From JBBECF01 sp040881945 (GTDB taxonomy: Bacteria > Pseudomonadota > Alphaproteobacteria > Dongiales > Dongiaceae), in assembly GCA_040881945.1 (NCBI GenBank), contig JBBECF010000212.1, positions 1 to 53,437 on the forward strand: a stretch of 53,437 nt of DNA, written 5' to 3'. Below are positions 44,627-52,432 of the stretch, piece by piece. Every line of letters starts with the position of its first letter. The first letter of the stretch is position 1. A program made the translations under genes and the position numbers. The notes beneath the pieces are model-generated. The model saw only the letters and a program-made list of their open reading frames with translations. It was not told the DNA's origin and made no database searches.

Positions 44627-45387
44627 TCGACACGACATCATTGCCGATCGTCGAGATGCGCGGCATCGGCAAGAGCTTCGGCGCGATCCAGGCCCTCGAG
44701 GACGTGCCGCTCCGCCTCATGGCGGGCGAGATCCTGGGGCTGGTCGGCGACAATTCGGCCGGCAAGTCGACGCTGATGAAGATCCTGTCGGGCGCCTACC
44801 AGAAGGACACCGGCGACATCATGGTCGCCGGCGAGGCGGTGCATTTCCGCAACCCGCACGAATCGCGCGCGCGCGGCATCGAGATGATCTATCAGGACTT
44901 CGCGCTGTGCGGCAACATGGACGTCGCCGCCAACATGTTCCTCGGGCGCTGGCCGACCAAGGGCTGGTTCGTCGACCGGCCGCGCATGGAAACCGAGGCC
45001 CTGGCGGTCCTCGGCAGGCTCAAGGTCGATGTGAACTCGGTGCGCCAGCGGGTCGAAAGCCTGTCCGGCGGGCGTCAGCAGTCGGTGGCCATCGCGCGCG
45101 CGATCAGCGCCAGCCCGCAAGTGGTGATCCTGGACGAGCCGACCGCAAACCTCTCGGTGACGGCGACCCGGCGGCTCCTCGACACCATGCTGGAACTGAA
45201 GGGCCAGGGCGTCGCCCAGATCATCATCAGCCATCGGCTGCACGACATCTTCGCCGTCGGCGACCGGGTAATGGTCCTGAAGCGCGGTCGCTTCGTCGGC
45301 GAGCGCCGCATCGCGGCGACGACCGAAGACGAAGTCCTCGGCCTGATCGTGCAAGGCGACGCCGCCGAAGCGATCGCCCGGGCCTGA
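44623..45387 (+). CDS. Sugar ABC transporter ATP-binding protein, single-domain
   Basis: A 254-residue FrcA-like ATPase. Walker A is GDNSAGKST (42-50) with Ser in place of the common Gly, still within consensus; the signature is LSGGRQQSVAIARAI and Walker B VVILDEPTANLS. It starts within the stop of the fused permease (ATGA). As a half-size ATPase it must form a homodimer on a covalently fused permease. Confidence 0.9.
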   Translation: MIDTTSLPIVEMRGIGKSFGAIQALEDVPLRLMAGEILGLVGDNSAGKSTLMKILSGAYQKDTGDIMVAGEAVHFRNPHESRARGIEMIYQDFALCGNMDVAANMFLGRWPTKGWFVDRPRMETEALAVLGRLKVDVNSVRQRVESLSGGRQQSVAIARAISASPQVVILDEPTANLSVTATRRLLDTMLELKGQGVAQIIISHRLHDIFAVGDRVMVLKRGRFVGERRIAATTEDEVLGLIVQGDAAEAIARA

Positions 45388-45405
45388 CACGACGGAAGGA
45401 ACCCC

Positions 45406-46173
45406 ATGACGGACACCGCGCATTATCCCAGCCTCGAGAACCGGGTCGTCTTCGTCACCGGCGGCGGTTCCGGCATCGGCGCCTCGATCGTCGAGCATTT
45501 CTGCGACCAGGGCTCGAAGGTCGCCTTCGTCGATATCGATCGCGAAGCGTCGGCGGCGCTGGTCGAGACGATCGCCGGCAAGGGCCGGTCCGCGCCGCTG
45601 TTCATTCCGTGCGACGTCACCGACACGCCGGCGTTGCAGGCGGCGATCGCCGAGGCCAAGGCGAAGCTGGGGCCGATCCGCGTCCTCGTCAACAACGCCG
45701 CCCACGACCAGCGTCATCCGATCGACAGCGTGACGCCGGAGTATTGGGACAACCGCTTCGCGGTGAACTTGAAGCACCAGTTCTTCGCCGCCCAGGCGGT
45801 CTACAAGGACATGGCGGCGGCCGGCGGCGGCTCGATCGTCAATTTCGGCTCGACGTCATGGGTCATCGGCCAGGGCGGCATGCCCTGCTATACGACGGCC
45901 AAGTCGGCGGTCGCCGGCCTGACCCGATCGCTGGCGCGCGATTTCGGCCCGCTCGACATCCGGGTCAATTGCATCCTGCCCGGCTGGATCATGACCGAGC
46001 GGCAGATCAAGCTGTGGCTGACGCCCGAGGGCGAGCAGGAGTTGATGAAACGGCAGTGCCTCAAGCGCAAGCTGGTCCCCGCCGACATCGCCCGGGTGGT
46101 GTTGTTCTTCGCCGCCGACGACAGCGGCGCCTGCACCAACCAGAACTATATCGTCGACGGCGGCTGGGTCTGA
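45406..46173 (+). CDS. SDR family oxidoreductase, probable sugar dehydrogenase
   Basis: A 255-residue short-chain dehydrogenase with TGGGSGIG, NNAAHD and catalytic YTTAK. RQIKLWLTPEGEQELMKRQCLKRKL and TNQNYIVDGGWV are close to what I recall of sugar 1-dehydrogenases (galactose, arabinose or xylose type). It is the last gene of the ABC operon, preceded by GGAAGGAA. It likely oxidises the imported aldose to a lactone, the substrate of the SMP-30 protein. Confidence 0.87.
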   Translation: MTDTAHYPSLENRVVFVTGGGSGIGASIVEHFCDQGSKVAFVDIDREASAALVETIAGKGRSAPLFIPCDVTDTPALQAAIAEAKAKLGPIRVLVNNAAHDQRHPIDSVTPEYWDNRFAVNLKHQFFAAQAVYKDMAAAGGGSIVNFGSTSWVIGQGGMPCYTTAKSAVAGLTRSLARDFGPLDIRVNCILPGWIMTERQIKLWLTPEGEQELMKRQCLKRKLVPADIARVVLFFAADDSGACTNQNYIVDGGWV

Positions 46174-46255
46174 GCCGCGTCTCCGTCTTCCCCGCGGTTC
46201 CGATTGCCGGTCGGGCGGCGCGCGGGCTATGGTCGCGGGTCGGGGGTTCTGCGGC

Positions 46256-46654
46256 ATGGGCATGTATGTGTGGGTGGCGATCGGCAGCGCGCTCGGCGGC
46301 GTCGGCCGCTATTGGTGCTCCGGCCTCGTCGCCCGGCATTTCGGCGAGACCTTCCCGTGGGGCACCATCGCCGTCAACGTGCTGGGGTCGTTCGTCATCG
46401 GCTTCTTCGCGACGCTGACCGCGCCCGACGGCCGCGTGTTCATCGGCGCCGTGCCGCGCCAGTTCGTGATGGCGGGCGTGCTCGGCGGCTACACGACGTT
46501 CTCCGCGTTCAGCTTGCAGACCCTCAACCTGATCGCCGGCGGCGAGTGGCTGAAGGGCGCGGGGTACGTCGTTCTCTCGGTCGTGCTGTGCCTGGTCGCG
46601 GTGTGGCTCGGGCACGTCGCCGCCGCCGCGTTCAATCAGCTCAAGGGAGCCTGA
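46256..46654 (+). CDS. crcB: Fluoride exporter CrcB
   Basis: A 132-residue four-helix membrane channel that exports fluoride. GGVGRY, the GT..VNVLGSFVIGF motif and GGYTTFSAFS with its phenylalanine box are all present. The start may be 46256 or 46262. I searched the 80 bp upstream for a crcB fluoride riboswitch and saw none. It is followed by a DUF190 gene 2 bp later. Confidence 0.93.
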   Translation: MGMYVWVAIGSALGGVGRYWCSGLVARHFGETFPWGTIAVNVLGSFVIGFFATLTAPDGRVFIGAVPRQFVMAGVLGGYTTFSAFSLQTLNLIAGGEWLKGAGYVVLSVVLCLVAVWLGHVAAAAFNQLKGA

Positions 46655-46656
46655 GG

Positions 46657-46983
46657 ATGCAGATACCGGAAGCCGCCGTGCTGCTGCGCGTCTTCCTCGG
46701 CGAAAGCGACCGTCACGAGGGCCGGCCGCTCCACGAGGCGATCGTGCTGAAGGCGCGCGAGATGCACCTGGCCGGCGCCACCGTGCTGCGTGGGTCGATC
46801 GGCTACGGCAAGTCGAGCCGGCTGCACACGACGAAGATCCTGCGGTTGTCCGAGGACCTGCCCCTGGTCATCGAGATCGTCGACAGCGAGGAAGGGATCG
46901 ACGCCTTTCTCCCGGTCCTCGACGGCATGATCCGCGGCGGCCTCGTCACGCTCGAGAAGGTGCGGGTCGTTCGCTACGGGTAG
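46657..46983 (+). CDS. DUF190 family protein
   Basis: A 108-residue soluble protein of DUF190, a PII-like fold (LRVFLGESDRHEGRPLHEAIVLKAREMHLAGATVLRG). It is often adjacent to crcB or to signalling genes and may regulate the channel. It is close-packed between crcB and the reductase gene and so probably in one operon. Confidence 0.88.
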   Translation: MQIPEAAVLLRVFLGESDRHEGRPLHEAIVLKAREMHLAGATVLRGSIGYGKSSRLHTTKILRLSEDLPLVIEIVDSEEGIDAFLPVLDGMIRGGLVTLEKVRVVRYG

Positions 46984-46993
46984 GAGACGGCCG

Positions 46994-47541
46994 ATGCGAA
47001 CGGTTTCCCTGCCTTCGGGCGAAGCGGTGCGGGCGCTCGGCCAGGGCACCTGGGGTCTCGGCATCGACCCGGCGCGGTGGCGCGACGACGTGGCGGCGGT
47101 CCGGCTCGGCCTCGACCTCGGCCTGACGCTGGTCGACACGGCCGAGATGTACGGCGACGGATCGACCGAGGAGCTGGTCGGCGAGGCCATCGCCGGGCGC
47201 CGCGACGACGTCTTCCTGGTCAGCAAGGTCTATCCGCACAACGCCGACCGGCGCGGCGTGGTCGCCGCCTGCGAGCGCAGCCTGCGGCGCCTGCGCACCG
47301 ACCGCCTCGATCTCTACCTGCTGCATTGGCGCGGCGCGGCGCCGTTCGAGGAGACGCTCGCGGGCTTCGCCGATCTGGTCCGGTCCGGCAAGATCCGCCA
47401 TTACGGCGTCAGCAACCTCGACGCCGGCGAGATGGCGGAATGGTCGTCGAAGCCCGGCGGCGCCGCGACCGCCACAAATCAGGTGCTCTACAACCTGATG
47501 CGGCGCGGCGTCGAATGGGACCTGCTGCCCTGGTGTCGCGA
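46994..47541 (+). CDS. Aldo/keto reductase, 3' end lost in the assembly gap
   Basis: First 182 residues of an NADPH-dependent aldo/keto reductase. The catalytic tetrad is complete: D48, Y53, K78 and H111 (VDTAEMYG, VSKVYP, LHWRG). Intact relatives are about 270-280 residues, so roughly 90 are missing. The frame runs straight into the N run. Confidence 0.85.
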
Positions 47542-47641
47542 NNNNNNNNNNNNNNNNNNNNNNNNNNNNNNNNNNNNNNNNNNNNNNNNNNNNNNNNNNN
47601 NNNNNNNNNNNNNNNNNNNNNNNNNNNNNNNNNNNNNNNNN
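47542..47641. other. Scaffold gap of 100 N
   Basis: A run of exactly 100 N, the conventional placeholder length, so the true distance is unknown. It removes the end of the aldo/keto reductase and whatever precedes the antitoxin-like gene. Genes on either side need not be neighbours. Confidence 0.98.
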
Positions 47642-47657
47642 TGAAGGAGACGCTGAG

Positions 47658-47969
47658 ATGACCGACGACATCGAAATCGTGAGAGGCAGCGGCAACGTCT
47701 TCCGCGACTTCGGCCACGGAAACGCCGACCTTGAGCAACTGAAAGCCATCCTCGCGGCCAAGATCATCGGCGTGCTGGATGACCAGGAGATTTCCGTGCG
47801 CAAGGCGCGGACAATCACCGGTATAGCCGCAGCCGACTTCTCGCGCATCCGCAACGCCCAACTGGATCGCTTCACTGTGGATCGGCTAATGACGATACTC
47901 AACCGGCTCGACCAGCAGGTGAAGGTTCGCGTATCCGTGCACCCGTTCTCCAAGCTTGCGCGGGTCTGA
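47658..47969 (+). CDS. HigA/XRE-like antitoxin-type regulator
   Basis: A 103-residue protein with a helix-turn-helix at about 45-66 (ISVRKARTITGIAAADFSRIRN) and a short C-terminal strand region, as in the HigA2-like antitoxins paired with RelE/Gp49-type toxins. AAGGAG directly after the gap is its ribosome binding site, and the TGA at 47642-47644 could be the stop of a lost upstream toxin gene. Codon use is less GC-rich than the neighbours, consistent with transfer. Confidence 0.7.
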   Translation: MTDDIEIVRGSGNVFRDFGHGNADLEQLKAILAAKIIGVLDDQEISVRKARTITGIAAADFSRIRNAQLDRFTVDRLMTILNRLDQQVKVRVSVHPFSKLARV

Positions 47970-48031
47970 GTACGGTCGCGGAAAGATTCGAGCAATCGAT
48001 TCATCGGCAAGGGGACGGCGAAAATTCACCG

Positions 48032-48814
48032 TTAGTGGTGCAGGATCTGGCTGAGGAACAGCTTGGTGCGCTCCGACCGCGGGTTGTTGAAGAACGCTTC
48101 CGGCTCGTTCTCCTCGATGATCTCGCCGAAGTCCATGAAGATCACCCGGTCGGCCACGGTGCGCGCGAAGCCCATCTCGTGGGTCACGCATAGCATGGTC
48201 ATGCTCGACTGCGCCAGCTCGATCATGACGTCGAGCACCTCCTTGATCATCTCCGGGTCGAGCGCCGAGGTCGGTTCGTCGAACAGCATGACCTTGGGCG
48301 ACATGCACAGCGAGCGGGCGATGGCGACCCGCTGCTGCTGGCCGCCGGAGAGCTGACCCGGAAACTTGTGCGCCTGCTCGGGGATCTTGACCCGCTCGAG
48401 GTATTGCATCGCCAGCTCTTCCGCCGCGGCGCGCGGCATCTTGCGCACCCAGATCGGCGCCAGCGCCAGGTTCTCCAGCACCGTCAGGTGGGGGAACAGG
48501 TTGAACTGCTGAAATACCATGCCGATCTCGCGGCGGATCTGCTCGATGTGCTTGAGGTCGTTGGTCAGCTCGATGCCGTCGACGACGATGCGGCCGCGCT
48601 GGTGCTCCTCGAGGCGGTTGATGCAGCGGATCAGCGTCGACTTGCCGGAGCCCGAGGGGCCGCAGATGACGATGCGCTCGCCCGTGCGCACCGTCAGGTT
48701 GATGTCCTTCAGCACATGGAACTGACCGAACCACTTGTGCACGGCCGACATCTCGATCATGACCTCCTCGGAGATCCGCATGGCGGGTTCCTGGGCGGCG
48801 GCTTCCTTCGACAT
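48032..48814 (-). CDS. aapP: General L-amino acid ABC transporter ATP-binding protein
   Basis: A 260-residue polar amino-acid ATPase with Walker A GPSGSGKST, signature LSGGQQQRVAIARSL and Walker B VMLFDEPTSALDPEM. It is the last gene of the minus-strand aapJQMP operon, 13 bp after aapM. An N-terminal extension of about 20 residues precedes the domain. Confidence 0.93.
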   Translation of the reverse strand: MSKEAAAQEPAMRISEEVMIEMSAVHKWFGQFHVLKDINLTVRTGERIVICGPSGSGKSTLIRCINRLEEHQRGRIVVDGIELTNDLKHIEQIRREIGMVFQQFNLFPHLTVLENLALAPIWVRKMPRAAAEELAMQYLERVKIPEQAHKFPGQLSGGQQQRVAIARSLCMSPKVMLFDEPTSALDPEMIKEVLDVMIELAQSSMTMLCVTHEMGFARTVADRVIFMDFGEIIEENEPEAFFNNPRSERTKLFLSQILHH

Positions 48815-48827
48815 CGGCGGACTCCCG

Positions 48828-49946
48828 TCAGCGCTCGTGGCCGGTGTGCAGCCGGCGTTCCAGATACTGGCTGTAGCGCGACATCCCGAAGCAGACCACG
48901 AAGAACATGATGCCGGCGAAGAAGAAGCCCTCCCGGCTCAGCCCGGCCCAGGCGGCGTCGCGCGTCGCGGCCTGGACGACCCCGAGCAGCTCGAACAGCC
49001 CGATGATCAGCACCAGGGTGGTGTCCTTGTACAGGCCGATGAAGGTGTTGACGATGCCGGGAATGACGATGCGCAGCGCCTGCGGCAGGACGATGAGCGC
49101 CGTCATCTTCCAGTAGTTGAGGCCGAGCGCCATCGCCGCTTCCATCTGGCCGCGCGGAATGGCCTGCAAACCGCCGCGCACCACCTCCGCCATATAGGCG
49201 GCGCCAAAGAGCGCGATGCCGATCATCGCCCGCAGCAGCTTGTCGAAGGTCACGCCCTCGGGCAGGAACAGCGGCAGCATCACCGACGCCATGAACAGCA
49301 CGGTGATCAGCGGCACGGCGCGGACGAATTCAATGAACGCGGTGCACAACAGGCGGATGGCCGGCAGTTTCGATCGCCGGCCCAGCGCCAGCACGATGCC
49401 GATGGGCAGCGCGGCGACGATGCCGACGGCGCCGAGGATGAGCGTCAGGGTCAGGCCGCCCCAAAGCCGGGTCTCGACCACCTCCAGGCCGAACCCGCCG
49501 TAGAACAGAACGTAGGCGAGCACCGGGTAAAGGCCGAACAGGAACAGGGCCGCGTAGATCTTGCCGGGGACCCGCTCGATCAGCAGCGCCGCCGCCCCCA
49601 CGAACAGCAGCAGAAAGCCGAGGTCGACACGCCAACGCTGGTCCGGCGGATAGAAGCCGTACATGAACTGGCCGAAGCGCGCCCTCACCATGGTCCAACA
49701 GGCGCCTTCGCGCAGGCAGTCGGCGCGCGAGGTCCCGGCGTTCCAGTTGGCGTCGAACAGCGCCCAGTTCAGGAGCGGTGGAACGGCGACGTACAGCAGG
49801 TAGATCGACCCCAGGGTCAACGCGGCATTGAGCGGCGAGGACAACAGGTTGCGGCGCACCCAGCCGACGGCCCCGACGGCGACAATGGACGGCGGCGGCA
49901 GGTCGGGGTGGCTCCCGGGCGGATGGCGGCGTGCAGGTTCGGCCAT
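48828..49946 (-). CDS. aapM: General L-amino acid ABC transporter permease AapM
   Basis: A 372-residue permease, longer than usual His/Glu-family permeases (~220) because of the periplasmic/membrane extension typical of AapM/BztC. The EAA loop is AAMALGLNYWKMTALIVLPQALRIVIPGI. It forms the channel with AapQ; 3 bp separate the two genes. Confidence 0.92.
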   Translation of the reverse strand: MAEPARRHPPGSHPDLPPPSIVAVGAVGWVRRNLLSSPLNAALTLGSIYLLYVAVPPLLNWALFDANWNAGTSRADCLREGACWTMVRARFGQFMYGFYPPDQRWRVDLGFLLLFVGAAALLIERVPGKIYAALFLFGLYPVLAYVLFYGGFGLEVVETRLWGGLTLTLILGAVGIVAALPIGIVLALGRRSKLPAIRLLCTAFIEFVRAVPLITVLFMASVMLPLFLPEGVTFDKLLRAMIGIALFGAAYMAEVVRGGLQAIPRGQMEAAMALGLNYWKMTALIVLPQALRIVIPGIVNTFIGLYKDTTLVLIIGLFELLGVVQAATRDAAWAGLSREGFFFAGIMFFVVCFGMSRYSQYLERRLHTGHER

Positions 49947-49949
49947 CGC

Positions 49950-51140
49950 CTATCGCTCCACCAGGGCGATTCGCCGATTGTACCAGTTCATGAACAGCGA
50001 GATCGACAGGCTGATGCTCATGTAGACCAGCATGGTGATGACGATGACCTCGACCGCCTGCCCGGTCTGGTTCAGCACCGTCCCGGTGAACACGCTGACC
50101 AGGTCGGGATAGCCGATCGCCACGGCCAGCGACGAGTTCTTGGTCAGGTTGAGATACTGGCTGGTCAGCGGCGGCACGATGACCCGCAGCGCCTGCGGGA
50201 TGATGATGAGGCGCGTCGTCACGCCCGGTCGCAGGCCGAGCGCCAGCGCCGCCTCGGTCTGGCCGTGACTGACCGCCTGGATACCGGCGCGCACGATCTC
50301 GCCGATGAAGGCCGCGGTGTACAGGGTCAGGGCGAGGAGAAGGGCGATGAACTCCGGCAGGATGGCCCAGCCGCCCGAGAAGTTGAAGCCCGTGAGCTGC
50401 GGATACTCCCAGGAGAAGGGGAAGCCGGTGGCGAGCCCGGCCAGCAGCGGCAGGCCGACCACCAGGGCCAGGCCGACCCGGAAGGACGGAAACTGTTGGC
50501 CGGTAGCCTCCTGCCGGCGGCGCGCCCAGCGGGCGAGGACGGCGGCGCCGACCAGGCCGAGCACGAGAGCGGCCGGCATCGCCCAGAAGCCGGGCTCCGG
50601 GATCAGCGCCGGAGAATAGACGCCGCGATTGTTGAGGAAGAACCAATCGGCGATGCTGAGGCTGTTGCGCAGGGCCGGGAGCGTCGACAGCACGCCGAAG
50701 TACCAAAACAGGATCTGCAGCAGCAGCGGGATGTTCCGGATCACCTCCACATAGGCGGTCGCCAGCCTCGCCAGGATCCAGTTCTTCGACAGGCGCAGGA
50801 CGCCGAGCACGAACCCCAGCACCGTCGCCAGCACGACGCCGACCGCCGCGACCACGAGCGTGTTCACCAGCCCGACCAGGAACGCCCGGCCATAGGACGA
50901 GGTCAGGCTGTAGGGGATGAGCGCGATGCCGATGTCGAAGCCCGAGACGTCGTCGAAAAAGCCGAAGCCCGAGGCGATGCCCCGGTGCTGCAAGTTGGTC
51001 GCGGTGTTGTGGACGATGTAGGCGACGCCGGCCACCACCGCAGCGACGGCCAGGGCCTGGAGGACGAAATCCCGGACCCGCCGATCGTTCAGCAGCGACC
51101 TTGTCGCCGGCCGGGCCCGGTCGTCGGCTCGACTGGCCAC
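49950..51140 (-). CDS. aapQ: General L-amino acid ABC transporter permease AapQ
   Basis: A 396-residue permease with the large insert between the first and second hydrophobic regions that marks AapQ/BztB. NTLVVAAVGVVLATVLGFVLGVLRLS and the EAA loop ALALGLRPGVTTRLIIIPQALRVIVPPL are conserved. The start is a GTG at 51140. Confidence 0.92.
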   Translation of the reverse strand: MASRADDRARPATRSLLNDRRVRDFVLQALAVAAVVAGVAYIVHNTATNLQHRGIASGFGFFDDVSGFDIGIALIPYSLTSSYGRAFLVGLVNTLVVAAVGVVLATVLGFVLGVLRLSKNWILARLATAYVEVIRNIPLLLQILFWYFGVLSTLPALRNSLSIADWFFLNNRGVYSPALIPEPGFWAMPAALVLGLVGAAVLARWARRRQEATGQQFPSFRVGLALVVGLPLLAGLATGFPFSWEYPQLTGFNFSGGWAILPEFIALLLALTLYTAAFIGEIVRAGIQAVSHGQTEAALALGLRPGVTTRLIIIPQALRVIVPPLTSQYLNLTKNSSLAVAIGYPDLVSVFTGTVLNQTGQAVEVIVITMLVYMSISLSISLFMNWYNRRIALVER

Positions 51141-51223
51141 CGGGTTTCTCTCTCGCTCGGGGCCATGAGGGCCCGGCGACGCGCTCCGCTAGGGGCGCGT
51201 CGCCGGCGTCGACCCCTCGCCGA

Positions 51224-52243
51224 TCAGCGGATCGGCGGGGCGTAGAGCAGGCCGCCCTTGCTCCACAACTCGTTGAGGCCGCGGGCCAGGGCGAGCGGCG
51301 TCTTCAGCCCGACGTTGGTCTCGAAGCTCTCGCCGTAATTGCCGACCTGCTTGATGACGTTGTAGCCCCATTCGTTCGACAGGCCGATCATCTTGCCCAT
51401 TTCGCCCTCGACGCCGAGCAGGCGCCGGACCTCCGGGTTCTGCGACGAGGCCTTCATCTCGTCCACGTTGGCCTGGGTGATGCCGAACTCCTCGCCGATG
51501 ATCATGGCGTTGAGCGACCAGCGCACCACGTCGCCCCAATTGTTGTCGCCGTGGCGGACCAGCGGGCCCAGGGGCTCCTTGGAGATGATCTCGGGCAGGA
51601 TGATGTGGTCCTCGGGCTTCGCCAGCACCGAGCGTTCGGCCGCCAGGCCGGAGGCGTCGGTCGTATAGGCGTCGCAGCGGCCCTCGTCATAGGCTTGACG
51701 GGCCTGCTCGTTGGTCTCGAACACCACCGACTTCAGCTCCATGTTGCTGGCTCGGAAATAGTCGGCGAGGTTGAGCTCGGTGGTGGTTCCGGTCTGCACG
51801 CAGACCGAGGCGCCGCTCAATTTGAGCGCGCTGTCCACCGCCAGGTCCTTGCGCACCATGAAGCCCTGGCCGTCGTAGTAGGTGACGCCGACAAAATCGA
51901 AGCCGAGATCGGTGTCGCGCGAGAACGTCCAGGTCGTGTTGCGGGACAGCAGGTCGACCTCGCCCGACTGCAGGGCGGTGAACCGTTCCTTGGCGTTGGT
52001 CGGCGTGAACTTGAGCTTGGTCGCGTCGCCGAAGATGGCCGCGGCGATCGCCCGGCAGACGTCGACGTCGAGCCCCTTCCAGTTGCCCTGGTCGTCGGGC
52101 GCGGCGAAGCCGGCTAGGCCGGTGGTCACGCCGCACTGGACGAATCCCTTGGCCTTGATGTCATCGAGTGTGCCCGCGCCGGCGGCGCCGGCGACGACGA
52201 GAGCGGCCGTCGCGGCGGCCGCGAATATCCTGAGTTGCATCAT
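51224..52243 (-). CDS. aapJ: General L-amino acid ABC transporter substrate-binding protein AapJ
   Basis: A 339-residue periplasmic binding protein with a signal peptide ending near GAAGA. TLDDIKAKGFVQCGV, GLDVDVCRAIAAA and the LSRNTTWTFSRD block are close to AapJ/BztA. Two ATGs in tandem (52243 and 52240) follow a good AGGGAGGG ribosome binding site. It is the first gene of the operon and probably the best expressed. Confidence 0.93.
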   Translation of the reverse strand: MMQLRIFAAAATAALVVAGAAGAGTLDDIKAKGFVQCGVTTGLAGFAAPDDQGNWKGLDVDVCRAIAAAIFGDATKLKFTPTNAKERFTALQSGEVDLLSRNTTWTFSRDTDLGFDFVGVTYYDGQGFMVRKDLAVDSALKLSGASVCVQTGTTTELNLADYFRASNMELKSVVFETNEQARQAYDEGRCDAYTTDASGLAAERSVLAKPEDHIILPEIISKEPLGPLVRHGDNNWGDVVRWSLNAMIIGEEFGITQANVDEMKASSQNPEVRRLLGVEGEMGKMIGLSNEWGYNVIKQVGNYGESFETNVGLKTPLALARGLNELWSKGGLLYAPPIR

Positions 52244-52432
52244 GGTTCGAACCCTCCCTGTCGCGGTTGAGGAAATACTTCACCCTGACCCTGGACGGGC
52301 CATGGACTTGCGACCAAGCTTTAACATACGTCTGCGCAATGCTACAAGAAATGGCGGGCGCTCGCCAGCCCCGCGGGCGTTGCCCGGAACCCGCCCGCGG
52401 CGGCGCACAAGAGCCCCTGGGACACGTCGCCG

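Noticed and set aside
42251..44641. 796-codon minus-strand open frame
   Set aside because: Antisense to the fused permease; no domain or ribosome binding site.
46174..46255. Fluoride riboswitch before crcB
   Set aside because: The conserved crcB-motif blocks are not present in this short GC-rich stretch.
48735..51245. 836-codon plus-strand open frame
   Set aside because: Antisense to aapM and aapQ, with Gln/Asp/Arg/His-rich sequence typical of reverse frames in GC-rich DNA.
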